A DNA stretch of 64,000 nucleotides from Streptomyces sp. CB01635 (GCF_002803065.1 NZ_NNBL01000007.1:1-64000), one strand, 5' to 3'. Positions 25,018 through 33,346 are shown, counted from the first letter of the stretch. Numbers and translations: made by a program. Notes: a model not told the origin generated them from the letters alone.

Positions 25018-25868
25018 AGGGTCACCACCATCACGAGGAGCAGGGCCACGAGGAGCGAGTCGATACGGTCGAGGAGCCCGCCGAAGCCCGGAAGCCAGCT
25101 GCCCGCGTCCTTCACGCCCGCCTCGCGCTTCACCATCGACTCGACGAGATCGCCGAGGACGCAGCCGGCCAGGACGGCGGCCCACAGGACCGGCGTGAAG
25201 GCGCCGACTGCTGAGAGTGCGGCGGCAGTTGCGGCAGCGGCGCCCACCACGCCCGCCCATGTCTTGTTCGGGGACAGCGGCGAGAGGCGGCGCGAGAGCG
25301 GCCCCCGTCGGCCGAGCGCGGTACCGCCGCACCACGCGCCCACGTCACCGAACGCCACCGCGACCCCGACCGCGAGCGCCGTGTCGCCGAGCAGCACCAG
25401 GCCGCTCAGCGACACCGGGATCCACAGGAGACCGAAGAGCGTGCGGGACGCGCGCGTGAAGCCCTGTTCGGCGTCGCCCGCGCAGACCGCAGCGAGCACG
25501 GCGAGTACGAGAAGTGCCCCGGTCGTGCGGGGGTCGGGCCCCGCAAGTGCCGCGCCAGGCACGGCAATTGCCGCGGCCACCAGTACGGCCCGCTCGGCGC
25601 GGGGCAGGCCCGTCATCCGCGCGTACTCGCCCACGGCGACCGCACCGAGCCCGGCCGCGAGCACGAACGCGCCCGCGCGGCCCACGAGGAAGGCGCCGAT
25701 GAACAGCGGCGCGGACAGCGCCCAGGTCCGCCAGCGCCTGCGCAGCTCGGCCCGCATCCGTACCCGGGACGGCAGCGAGGCGACGGCGACACCACCGGCC
25801 CCGAGGACCCCGGCCACGACCGGCACGGCCCGCCCGGCCACCTCACCGGCGACGAACACGGCGCTCAT
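25014..25868 (-). CDS. Phosphatidate cytidylyltransferase-like membrane protein (CdsA family)
   Basis: A 284-residue integral membrane protein with about seven or eight hydrophobic segments. The CdsA signature lies at the C-terminus, running from SMVKREAGVKDAGS through LPGFGGLLDRID (residues ~244-270). The usual PGHGG has become PGFGG, while the K-D and D-R-x-D residues remain. CdsA makes CDP-diacylglycerol from phosphatidate and CTP. Because a streptomycete needs a standard cdsA elsewhere, this one is probably a paralogue with a special role. ATG 25868 overlaps the stop of the gene before it by four bases (ATGA), and its own stop overlaps the next start. Confidence 0.85.
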   Translation of the reverse strand: MSAVFVAGEVAGRAVPVVAGVLGAGGVAVASLPSRVRMRAELRRRWRTWALSAPLFIGAFLVGRAGAFVLAAGLGAVAVGEYARMTGLPRAERAVLVAAAIAVPGAALAGPDPRTTGALLVLAVLAAVCAGDAEQGFTRASRTLFGLLWIPVSLSGLVLLGDTALAVGVAVAFGDVGAWCGGTALGRRGPLSRRLSPLSPNKTWAGVVGAAAATAAALSAVGAFTPVLWAAVLAGCVLGDLVESMVKREAGVKDAGSWLPGFGGLLDRIDSLLVALLLVMVVTL

Positions 25869-26683
25869 CGGGTGCCCCGAAGCTGCGTACCGCGGTCCGC
25901 GGGGGACTGCGGGCGGGTGTGGGTGATGGAGCCGGACACCTCGCCGGGATCGAGGCCGCGATCGGGCATCGGAGGGCGGGAGTTGAGCGTGGGGGCGTGG
26001 GAGGGGGAGGGCGACGGACGGCGACGGGTGGCCGGGGCCGTGGGCTCCGCCACGGGGAGCTCAGCCTTCTCGGGCGCCGCGGCAGACGCCGTAGCCGCAG
26101 CCTGCTCAGCCCGGCCAAGCACCCTCCACACCCACACCGCTCGCACCACCGCCGTCACCGCGGACCCCGCCGCGACGACCGCGAGCACAGGGACCGCCCA
26201 GCCCGAGGCCGCGGCCACGACCGCGAGGAGGCAGCGCTCCGTCTTGCCGACCGGGCCGCCATTGCGCCGGGGAGCGCCCGCCGCCGCGCCCGCCAGGGAG
26301 ACCCACGAAGGGAGTGTCGCCGCGAAGGCCGCCGCGGCCACCAGCCACAGCGGGGCCAGCGGCAGGAAACCCGCGATGACGAGCAGATCGGCCACGCGGT
26401 CCCCCAGCTCGTTGAGGAGAGCGCCGTGACGCGTCGTGCGGCCGGTGTCGCGGGCGAGCGCGCCGTCCAGGTTCGCGAAGGCGAGCCGCGCCGCGAGCAG
26501 CACCGCCACCGGCAGCGCGGCCAGCGGCGCCGGCAGCCAGGCGAGCGCGGCCGCCGCGCCGACGGCGCACACGACACCGGCCACCGTCAGGGTGTCGGGC
26601 GAGACCTGCCGGGCGGCCAGCGCGCGGCGCAGGCCGGAGAGCCGGTCCGCGTACCAGGGCTTGAGAGCGTAGAGGCCGTTCAT
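25865..26683 (-). CDS. CDP-alcohol phosphatidyltransferase-like membrane protein, motif degenerate
   Basis: A 272-residue protein with about five hydrophobic segments and a long Pro/Ser/Ala-rich tail from residue ~200. The family motif D-xx-DG-xx-AR-x8-G-xxx-D-xxx-D is recognisable as NLDGALARD...HGALLNELGD (residues 71-95). The first Asp is Ala70 and the third is Asn91; D73 and D95 remain. In characterised members these Asp residues bind the two metals and the third acts in catalysis, so activity may be lost or altered. The start is ATG 26683 (MNGLYALKPWYADRL). It heads a three-gene coupled lipid operon and is divergent from an acetyltransferase gene 52 bp away. Confidence 0.8.
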   Translation of the reverse strand: MNGLYALKPWYADRLSGLRRALAARQVSPDTLTVAGVVCAVGAAAALAWLPAPLAALPVAVLLAARLAFANLDGALARDTGRTTRHGALLNELGDRVADLLVIAGFLPLAPLWLVAAAAFAATLPSWVSLAGAAAGAPRRNGGPVGKTERCLLAVVAAASGWAVPVLAVVAAGSAVTAVVRAVWVWRVLGRAEQAAATASAAAPEKAELPVAEPTAPATRRRPSPSPSHAPTLNSRPPMPDRGLDPGEVSGSITHTRPQSPADRGTQLRGTR

Positions 26684-26735
26684 GAGTACGACTGTGCCGT
26701 CGCGCACGCGGCGTGAAATCGGCACGCGTACTCAA

Positions 26736-27296
26736 ATGGCGCGTGAGTACGGTGTCACGGTGACCACGCTGAGCACCGCACACACCGCCGACCTCAACCG
26801 AGCCGAACTCCGGTCCGTGCGCGCCCTGTTGGACGATGCCTTCGACGGCGGCTTCAGTGACGACGACTGGGACCACGCCGTCGGCGGCGTGCACGCCCTC
26901 GTGCGCGACAGTGCCGGCGACCTCGTCGCGCACGGCTCCGTCGTGCAGCGCCGGGTCGCGCACGCGGGCCGCTCGCTGCGCACCGGCTACGTCGAGGGCG
27001 TCGCCGTCCGCGCCGATGCGCGCAGGAGCGGCCTGGGCGGGCAGGTCATGGCGGCCCTGGAGCGGGTGATCGACGCGGCCTACGAACTGGGCGCGCTGTC
27101 GGCGTCGCCCGATGGGGCCGGGCTCTACCGGGCGCGGGGCTGGAAACAGTGGCAGGGCGATTTCGCCGCGTACGGTCCCGACGGGCCGGTGCGGCTGCCG
27201 GACGACGAGGGCGCGCCGTACCTGCGCCGCGCCACCGCCGTCCTCGACCCGGCCCACGCGCTCCTCTTCGACTGGCGGGGCGGCGACGTTCTCTGA
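26736..27296 (+). CDS. AAC(2')-I-like aminoglycoside 2'-N-acetyltransferase
   Basis: A 186-residue GNAT protein. The sequence follows the mycobacterial AAC(2')-I enzymes closely: HTADL near the N-terminus, DWDHAVGGVHALV, GYVEGVAVRADARRSGLG (acetyl-CoA loop), YELGALSAS, LYRARGW, PDDEGAPYL and the terminal DWRGGDVL. These enzymes use acetyl-CoA to modify the 2' amine of aminoglycosides. In mycobacteria the gene is chromosomal and may have another physiological role. The start is either ATG 26736 or GTG 26760; both have weak ribosome-binding sites. No aminoglycoside biosynthesis genes are nearby. It shares a very short promoter region with the divergent lipid operon. Confidence 0.85.
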   Translation: MAREYGVTVTTLSTAHTADLNRAELRSVRALLDDAFDGGFSDDDWDHAVGGVHALVRDSAGDLVAHGSVVQRRVAHAGRSLRTGYVEGVAVRADARRSGLGGQVMAALERVIDAAYELGALSASPDGAGLYRARGWKQWQGDFAAYGPDGPVRLPDDEGAPYLRRATAVLDPAHALLFDWRGGDVL

Positions 27297-27549
27297 CCGA
27301 GGGGGAGCGCCGGCCGGCCCCGCGCGAAGCGACCCGTCTCCGTGACTCCCGTCTCAGATAGTAGGAAGTCCGAGTAATTGTGGAGACAGAAGCAGGCTCC
27401 TCGCTTAGCTTTGTAAGAGCCGAACGTCTCGCTCGATCCAGCGAATGGCGGTCGTGAGCTGAGCAGAAGGCAGGCAACCCCTGCCGCTCCAGGCTCCCCG
27501 CCTCTTCCGGCGCCTCGAAATCCCCGTGATCTCAAGGAGTCGATCTCTC
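27297..27549 (+). promoter_or_regulatory. Long AT-richer 5' region of the 46-aa gene
   Basis: About 250 bp without a gene, richer in A and T than its surroundings around 27355-27420. It should hold the promoter of the downstream small gene. I could not assign a -10/-35 pair with confidence. No riboswitch fold is recognised. Confidence 0.3.
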
Positions 27550-27690
27550 ATGGCCACAGCGACGCCCGTCCGCCGCCGAGTCCGTCACGCATCGCCGTCC
27601 GATTCAGACCGCAAGAACGCCGCCGCCGCCCTGCAGCGAGCCCTCGACCGCAGGGACAACGGCGGCGAGACGGGGCACGAGTCCTGTTAG
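27550..27690 (+). CDS. Conserved small basic protein (46 aa)
   Basis: ATG 27550 follows a good AAGGAG site at 27534-27539 and the frame runs to TAG at 27688-27690. The product starts MATATPVRRRVRHASPS, continues with an Ala-rich helix (KNAAAALQRALDRRDN) and ends GHESC. I remember nearly identical short proteins in many Streptomyces genomes, always without function. It has no signal peptide. The long upstream region suggests regulated expression. It is tail-to-tail with the metallophosphoesterase gene, 12 bp apart. It is short enough to be missed by length cut-offs. Confidence 0.75.
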   Translation: MATATPVRRRVRHASPSDSDRKNAAAALQRALDRRDNGGETGHESC

Positions 27691-27702
27691 GGGCCCGCGT
27701 CC

Positions 27703-29301
27703 CTACGGCTGTGCGCCCCGCTTGATCTCGAAGTAGTCGATGCGCTTGCCGCTCTCGGCCAGTGCGGAGACCTTCAGTCTCGGGGTCACGCCCGCCCCGC
27801 CGGTCTCCGCCTCCACCGCGAGGAACGAGAAGCCGGTGTACCGCACCCGCGACCACTCCACGGTGTCCGGGTCCGGCAGGCGTGACTTCGTCCAGTGGAA
27901 CGTCACGATCGACTCGCGGTCCTGGACATGGCCCTCGTAGCTGTCCTTGACCCCGAGGCCGAACCCGTAGAGGTCCTTGCCGGCGCCGCCCGCGGTGACG
28001 TACACGATGCCGTCGCGCGTCGGATCGGTCGACGCGCCGACCGGCACCGGCTTGCCCACCTCTCCGTCCTTGATGGCGTCCGTGCGCTCGTACACGTGGT
28101 TGTGCCCGTTGATCACCAGGTCCACCTGGTGCTCGGCGAACAGCGGCAGCCACGCGGCGCGCACCCCGCCGTCGGAGGCGTGCGTCGACGTCGAGTACGC
28201 GCAGTGGTGGAAGAAGACCACCACGAAGTCGATGTCCTTGCGCGCGCGCAGCTCACCGAGCCGCTTGGCCAGCCACGCGGTCTGCTTACCGTCCGTGTAG
28301 CCCTTGTTCGCGGGGATCTCGTACGAGACGTCGTTCGCGTCGAGCGCGACGACGCCCACGTTCCCGTACACGAAGGAGTAGACGCCCGGCGCGTTCCGCG
28401 GGTCCGGGCCGTTGTCCGGCAGGGTCCAGCGGGCCGACTGGCCGCCGTACCCGTTGGGGGAGTACCAGGCCTCCATGTCGTGGTTGCCGGTCGTCACCAT
28501 CCACGGCACCGACTTCGCGACCGACTCCGTCTGCGCGAGGAACTGGTCCCACACGCGCGCGTCGTACGTGTCCGACTCCTTGCCGTGCCCGGTGCTGTCG
28601 GCGTAGCAGATGTCGCCCGCGTGCAGATGGAACGAGGGGTTCTGGCCCAGGATCAGCTGGTCGTTGGCGAGCGCGTCATAGCTGACGCCCTGGTCGCCGA
28701 AGGCCGTGAAGACGAACTTCTCCGCCTTCGCCGGAGCCGTGCGGAAGGAACCGATCGTCGCGATGCGCTCCGCGGACGCCGGGTCGAAACCGTCGTGGCC
28801 GACTCCGTAGTAGTACGTCGTCCCGGGGGTCAGGCCGTCCAGGGCGGCGTGCAGATAGTGCTGCTCGACCGCCGGGAGCTTCTTCGACAAGCTCGGGGTG
28901 TGCAGCGCGCGCACCTCCGCCTCGATCTTCCGGCTGAGGTCCCATGGCTTGAGGCCCACCCGTACGAACGGCTTGCGTACCGCGAACGGCACCTGCCAGG
29001 AGATCCGCATCTGCGTCTTCGGGTCGGCGCCGAAGGCGAGATGGCGGGCGAAGGGTGCGACGAGGGAGCCGTCGACCTGCACGGCTGCCGAGCGGACGGG
29101 AGCGGCGGGCGACGCGGCGGCGGAAGGCGTGGCGCACGCAGAGGAGGCCGAGCCGCCCAGGAGGGTCAGGCCGCCCAGGCTCGCCGCGGTCCCGGTCAGC
29201 GCGCGCCGCCTGCTGAACCGGGCCCGGAGGTACTCGTGCTGCTCCGGCATGCTCAGACGGCGGGCCAGCTGCTCGGGAATGCCCACGTTCGGTGTGTCCA
29301 T
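27703..29301 (-). CDS. Purple-acid-phosphatase-type metallophosphoesterase, Tat-exported
   Basis: A 532-residue secreted phosphoesterase. The N-terminal ~50 residues include a twin-arginine signal, RFSRRRALTGTAASLGG. A fibronectin-like N-terminal domain of purple acid phosphatases follows (TQMRISWQVPF ... PGTTYYYGVGHDG). The dimetal site motifs are all seen: FTAFGDQG, HAGDICYAD, TTGNHDME, FFHHCAY and NGHNHVYER. It probably releases phosphate from organic esters outside the cell. The start chosen is ATG 29301; an earlier frame to 29439 lacks support. A PHO-box-like GTTCACCCGCA lies 42 bases upstream, consistent with PhoP control. Confidence 0.88.
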   Translation of the reverse strand: MDTPNVGIPEQLARRLSMPEQHEYLRARFSRRRALTGTAASLGGLTLLGGSASSACATPSAAASPAAPVRSAAVQVDGSLVAPFARHLAFGADPKTQMRISWQVPFAVRKPFVRVGLKPWDLSRKIEAEVRALHTPSLSKKLPAVEQHYLHAALDGLTPGTTYYYGVGHDGFDPASAERIATIGSFRTAPAKAEKFVFTAFGDQGVSYDALANDQLILGQNPSFHLHAGDICYADSTGHGKESDTYDARVWDQFLAQTESVAKSVPWMVTTGNHDMEAWYSPNGYGGQSARWTLPDNGPDPRNAPGVYSFVYGNVGVVALDANDVSYEIPANKGYTDGKQTAWLAKRLGELRARKDIDFVVVFFHHCAYSTSTHASDGGVRAAWLPLFAEHQVDLVINGHNHVYERTDAIKDGEVGKPVPVGASTDPTRDGIVYVTAGGAGKDLYGFGLGVKDSYEGHVQDRESIVTFHWTKSRLPDPDTVEWSRVRYTGFSFLAVEAETGGAGVTPRLKVSALAESGKRIDYFEIKRGAQP

Positions 29302-29342
29302 GGGAAGAAAACTTCCCAGTGGCAACCAACGAGGGCCATACC

Positions 29343-29353
29343 TGCGGGTGAAC
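29343..29353 (-). promoter_or_regulatory. PHO-box-like element upstream of the phosphoesterase gene
   Basis: Read on the minus strand, GTTCACCCGCA matches the 11-base PhoP direct-repeat unit. The next two 11-base units are poor matches, so this is only one strong unit of the usual two or more. Confidence 0.4.
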
Positions 29354-29410
29354 AGAAATCGACCCCGCGGCAGCCCGTACGGCGGAGCGCCCGACGGAAC
29401 CCACGGCCGC

Positions 29411-29462
29411 ATGTCCGAATGGTGGACATCGAGTGTCATCCCATGGGACGCCGACGTAGGGT
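29411..29462 (+). promoter_or_regulatory. leuB promoter with upstream dyad, predicted leaderless
   Basis: TGTCAT (29434-29439), 17 bp, TAGGGT (29457-29462) places the transcription start at 29468-29470, that is on the ATG of leuB at 29469. No ribosome-binding site precedes the ATG. A dyad ATGTCC...GGACAT (29411-29416 and 29424-29429) lies just above the -35 box and may bind a regulator. Confidence 0.5.
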
Positions 29463-29468
29463 ACCCGT

Positions 29469-30518
29469 ATGTCGGCTAGCTCTCGCATCCTCAATCTCGC
29501 AGTGATCCCCGGTGACGGCATCGGCCAGGAGGTCGTGGCCCAGGGGCTCAAGGTCCTCGGCGCAGTCCTCCCGCAGGATGTGAAGCTGGAGACCAAGGAA
29601 TACGACTTCGGCGCCAGGCGCTACCACGCGACCGGTGAGACCCTCACCGACGCCGATGTCGCGGCACTCAAGCAGCACGACGCCATCCTGCTCGGCGCGA
29701 TCGGTGACCCCTCGGTCCCGTCCGGCGTCCTCGAGCGCGGCTTCCTGCTCAAGCTCCGCTTCCTCTTCGACCACCACGTCAACCTCCGCCCGAGCAAGCT
29801 GCTCCCGGGTGTGGCGACGCCCCTCAAGGGCCAGCCGGAGATCGACTTCATCGTGGTCCGCGAGGGCACCGAGGGCCCGTACACGGGCAACGGCGGCTCG
29901 ATCCGTACCGGCACCCCGCACGAGGTCGCCACCGAGGTCTCCGTGAACACGGCGTTCGGTGTCGAGCGCGTGGTCCGTGACGCGTTCGCCCGCGCCCAGG
30001 CCCGCCCCCGCAAGAAGCTCACGCTGGTCCACAAGAACAACGTGCTGTCCTTCGCGGGCCACCTCTGGACGAACATCTTCAACAAGGTGGCCGCGGAGTT
30101 CCCCGAGGTCACCACCGACTACCTGCACGTGGACGCGGCGACGATCTTCCTCGTCACCGACCCCGAGCGCTTCGACGTGATCGTCACCGACAACCTCTTC
30201 GGCGACATCATCACCGACCTCGCCGCCGCCGTCTCCGGTGGTATCGGCGTCGCGGCCTCCGGGAACATCAACCCGTCCCGCGAGTTCCCGTCGATGTTCG
30301 AGCCGGTCCACGGCTCGGCCCCCGACATCGCCGGCCAGGCCAAGGCCGACCCTACGGCCACGGTCCTGTCCGTGGCGCTCCTGCTGCGTCACCTCGGTTA
30401 CGAGGCGGAGGCCGCCCGCATCGAGGACGCCGTCTCCGCCGACCTGGCCGAGCGCGGCACCAGCGTGCGGTCGACCGACGAGATCGGCGACGCGCTCGCC
30501 GGACGAGTAGCCGGCTGA
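29469..30518 (+). CDS. leuB: 3-isopropylmalate dehydrogenase
   Basis: A 349-residue enzyme of leucine synthesis that oxidises and decarboxylates 3-isopropylmalate with NAD. The actinobacterial short form is recognised by NLAVIPGDGIGQEV at the start, LLKLRFLFDHHVNLRP, the active-site REGTEGPYTG, LVHKNNVLSFAG, the Mg-binding TDNLFGDIITDLAA, and FEPVHGSAPDIAG near the C-terminus. ATG 29469 is placed seven bases after a TAGGGT -10 box, suggesting a leaderless message. The gene lies next to ilvE but is separated from it by a terminator and a separate promoter, so the two are not one operon. Confidence 0.95.
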   Translation: MSASSRILNLAVIPGDGIGQEVVAQGLKVLGAVLPQDVKLETKEYDFGARRYHATGETLTDADVAALKQHDAILLGAIGDPSVPSGVLERGFLLKLRFLFDHHVNLRPSKLLPGVATPLKGQPEIDFIVVREGTEGPYTGNGGSIRTGTPHEVATEVSVNTAFGVERVVRDAFARAQARPRKKLTLVHKNNVLSFAGHLWTNIFNKVAAEFPEVTTDYLHVDAATIFLVTDPERFDVIVTDNLFGDIITDLAAAVSGGIGVAASGNINPSREFPSMFEPVHGSAPDIAGQAKADPTATVLSVALLLRHLGYEAEAARIEDAVSADLAERGTSVRSTDEIGDALAGRVAG

Positions 30519-30544
30519 CCCGCCGCTGTCAATGCACTTAAGCA

Positions 30545-30573
30545 GCCGCCGGGTCGCATCCGCACCCGGCGGC
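30545..30573 (+). terminator. Terminator of leuB
   Basis: GCCGCCGGGT at 30545-30554 pairs with ACCCGGCGGC at 30564-30573 across nine bases. Confidence 0.75.
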
Positions 30574-30646
30574 TTCACCTTTGCGGTCCCCGGGTGCCAC
30601 CATCAACCCCAGGGCCGCACCTCACGCAGGACCCGTACGGGCTGTT

Positions 30647-30686
30647 TTCGTCCATCGGACCCCACGAGCGATAATCGGACGTGGGG
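30647..30686 (+). promoter_or_regulatory. ilvE promoter inside a CCCCACG/CGTGGGG dyad
   Basis: TTCGTC (30647-30652), 17 bp, GATAAT (30670-30675) is a good promoter. CCCCACG at 30660-30666 and CGTGGGG at 30680-30686 flank the -10 box symmetrically, so a bound regulator would cover it. The 5' leader would be about 110 bases. I find no leader peptide with branched-chain codons here. Confidence 0.45.
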
Positions 30687-30793
30687 CCGCGGTGAACGCA
30701 AAAGCTCGGACGACCGAGTAGTTGGGAAGTTCGTGCTTCCAGCTGCGAGCGTGAAGCGGTCCGTCACACACAACCGGTGAAGGACACGCAACC

Positions 30794-31882
30794 ATGACGA
30801 CGCCCACGATCGAGCTCAAGCCCTCCTCGACCCCGCTGTCCGGCGCGGAGCGCGAGGCGATCCTGGCCAACCCGGGATTCGGCCGCCACTTCACCGACCA
30901 CATGGTGACGATCCGGTGGACCGAGGGCCGCGGCTGGCACGACGGGCAGCTCGTGCCCTACGGACCGCTCTCCCTCGACCCGGCGACGAACGTCCTGCAC
31001 TACGCGCAGGAGATCTTCGAGGGCCTCAAGGCATACCGCCGGCCCGACGGCACCGTCGCCACCTTCCGCCCCGAGATGAACGCCAAGCGCTTCCAGGCCT
31101 CGGCGCGCCGCCTCGCCATGCCCGAGCTGCCGGTCGAGACGTTCATCGAGGCGTGCGACGCGCTGGTCACGCAGGACATCGCGTGGGTCCCGGCGCACGG
31201 CGGCGAGGAGTCCCTCTACCTGCGCCCCTTCATGATCGCGACCGAGGTCGGCCTGGGCGTGAAGCCCGCCAACGAGTACCTCTTCATCGTGATCGCCTCG
31301 CCCGCGGGCGCCTACTTCGCCGGTGGCGTCAAGCCGGTGTCGATCTGGCTGTCCGAGGACCGCGTGCGCGCCGTCCCCGGCGGCATGGGCGACGCCAAGA
31401 CCGGCGGCAACTACGCGGCGTCCCTCCTCGCCCAGGCCGAGGCCGCAGCCGAGGGCTGCGACCAGGTCGCCTACCTCGACGCCGTCGAGCACAAGTGGGT
31501 CGAGGAACTGGGCGGCATGAACCTGTACTTCGTGTACGGAGACAAGATCGTCACCCCCGAGCTGACCGGCTCGCTCCTCGCGGGTGTCACCCGTGACTCG
31601 CTCCTGTCGGTCGCCCGCGACCTGGGTTACGAGTCCGTCGAGGGCCGCGTCTCCATCGACCAGTGGCAGGCCGACTCCGAGAACGGCACGCTCACCGAGG
31701 TCTTCGCCTGCGGCACCGCGGCGGTCATCACGCCTGTCGGCACCGTCAAGCGCGCCGGCGCGCAGTGGACCCAGTCGGGCGGCGAGCCCGGCGAGGTCAC
31801 GCTGAAGCTGCGCGAGGCGCTGCTCGACATCCAGCGCGGCACGAGCGTGGACAAGCACGGCTGGATGCACCAGCTCGGCTAG
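30794..31882 (+). CDS. ilvE: Branched-chain amino acid aminotransferase
   Basis: A 362-residue PLP enzyme of fold type IV that transfers amino groups to or from the keto acids of leucine, isoleucine and valine. It carries out the last biosynthetic step, and in Streptomyces also feeds branched starter units to fatty acids. The Schiff-base Lys is K202 in GDAKTGGNYAAS. Also seen are LHYAQEIFEGLKAYR, the RPFMIATE segment, and EELGGMNLYFVYG. ATG 30794 follows AAGGA about ten bases upstream. It stands alone with its own promoter and converges on the NCS1 permease gene. Confidence 0.95.
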   Translation: MTTPTIELKPSSTPLSGAEREAILANPGFGRHFTDHMVTIRWTEGRGWHDGQLVPYGPLSLDPATNVLHYAQEIFEGLKAYRRPDGTVATFRPEMNAKRFQASARRLAMPELPVETFIEACDALVTQDIAWVPAHGGEESLYLRPFMIATEVGLGVKPANEYLFIVIASPAGAYFAGGVKPVSIWLSEDRVRAVPGGMGDAKTGGNYAASLLAQAEAAAEGCDQVAYLDAVEHKWVEELGGMNLYFVYGDKIVTPELTGSLLAGVTRDSLLSVARDLGYESVEGRVSIDQWQADSENGTLTEVFACGTAAVITPVGTVKRAGAQWTQSGGEPGEVTLKLREALLDIQRGTSVDKHGWMHQLG

Positions 31883-31894
31883 AGCCGCTCGCGC

Positions 31895-33346
31895 TCAGCC
31901 TTCACCGCTCGTGACCAGGGCCGCCTCGGACTTCTTGTCCGCGGCGGCCCTGACGCGTACCGAGCGCACCTCGCGTGCCGTCAGCGCCAGGTAGGCCGCC
32001 CCGCCGACCAGGCCCGACAGCAGGAAGCTGCAGTCCACGCCGCCCGTCAGGGAGAGCAGCGGGCCCTCGTACGACGGCAGGGACACCGCGAGCAGGCCGA
32101 CGAACGCGCCCAGGGCCCAGGAGACGGTGGCGCGCGGGTTCCAGCCGTTGCGGTACCAGTAGACGCCGCCGCGCGAGCGCCGGTTGAAGACCTGGAGCGC
32201 GTCCGCGTCGTAGACGCCGCGGCAACGGACGAAGCCGATCAGGGTGATCACGGCCCAGGGGGTGCCGATCGCGGTGAGGAGCAGGACGAACGACGTCATG
32301 GCGTCCTGCGCCGCCCACGCGAAGTGGCCGACGAAGACGCAGACCGTGGCGACGGCCGCGACCGTGTAGGTCGCCGCCGTGCGGGAGGCGCGGGGCAGGA
32401 TCGCGTCCAGGTCGAGGCCCATGGAGTAGAGCATCAGGCCCGCGTTGCCGACCGAGCCCGCGGAGGCGGCGAGCAGCAGCGGGATCAGGTACCAGGTGGG
32501 CGAGGCGGAGACGAGCGAGCCCGCGTAGTCGAGGGCGGCGCGTGCCGCGTACGCGGTGAACGTGCCGAACAGCTGGGGCGTCAGCAGGCCGACGATCAGG
32601 CCGAGCCAGGTGGCGCGCAGGACGCTGCGCTGTGAGTGGCGGGCCGGGGACACGTAGCGCGTGTAGTCGCCGAGGAGCGTGATGAACGCGATGGGGCCCG
32701 ACAGGCCGGCGGCGACGAGGGCGAGCAGCCAGGTCGGCCAGAACGAGCCGAGGAGGTAGCCGCCCGCGTCCGGCAGCGGCGCCGTGGTGAAGTGCGGGGC
32801 GTACGCGACGACGCCGAGCGCCAGGAGCGCGGTCATGCCCACGGCCAGGACGCGGGACAGGCGCAGCAGGACGCGGTAGCCGTAGACCGCGCCGATCACG
32901 GTGGCGGCGGCCAGGAGCGCGTAGACGATGCCGTAGGTGAGGCCCGACTCGGGCACGCCGAACAGGCGGTGCAGGACGCCCGTCATCGCGTCGCCGCCGA
33001 TCCACACGGTCAGCGCGGTGTAGCCGAGCGACAGGAGCAGGCCGACGACCGAGCCGACGAGCCGGCCGCGGACGCCGAACTGGGCGCCCGACGACGTCGA
33101 CAGGTTCGTGCCGGTGCGCAGGGAGACCAGGGCGAGCGGGGCGGTGAGCGCGGTGCCGAGGAGCGTGCCCGCGACTACTGAGGTGACCGAGGCCCACCAG
33201 CCGAGTCCGAACGACACGGGCAGCCAGCCGAAGACGATCACCCCGAGGCAGAGGTTCGAGCCGAGGAGGATCGAGACGATGTCCCGGGGACCGCTCGTGC
33301 GTTCCTCGTCGGGGATGGTGTCTACACCGCGCTGTTCTATCGCCAT
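31895..33346 (-). CDS. NCS1-family permease (nucleobase/cytosine type)
   Basis: A 483-residue membrane protein with about 12 hydrophobic segments. The N-terminal GVDTIPDEERTSGPRDI region and the following LLGSNLCLGVIVFGW helix are typical of the purine-cytosine permease (NCS1) family. Family members import cytosine, purines, hydantoins, allantoin or thiamin-like compounds with protons or sodium. It is divergent from the urease-like operon across 157 bp, which suggests that it imports the substrate of that operon. The substrate cannot be read from the sequence. The start ATG 33346 has only a weak ribosome-binding site (AGGGGTCC on the coding strand). Confidence 0.85.
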   Translation of the reverse strand: MAIEQRGVDTIPDEERTSGPRDIVSILLGSNLCLGVIVFGWLPVSFGLGWWASVTSVVAGTLLGTALTAPLALVSLRTGTNLSTSSGAQFGVRGRLVGSVVGLLLSLGYTALTVWIGGDAMTGVLHRLFGVPESGLTYGIVYALLAAATVIGAVYGYRVLLRLSRVLAVGMTALLALGVVAYAPHFTTAPLPDAGGYLLGSFWPTWLLALVAAGLSGPIAFITLLGDYTRYVSPARHSQRSVLRATWLGLIVGLLTPQLFGTFTAYAARAALDYAGSLVSASPTWYLIPLLLAASAGSVGNAGLMLYSMGLDLDAILPRASRTAATYTVAAVATVCVFVGHFAWAAQDAMTSFVLLLTAIGTPWAVITLIGFVRCRGVYDADALQVFNRRSRGGVYWYRNGWNPRATVSWALGAFVGLLAVSLPSYEGPLLSLTGGVDCSFLLSGLVGGAAYLALTAREVRSVRVRAAADKKSEAALVTSGEG

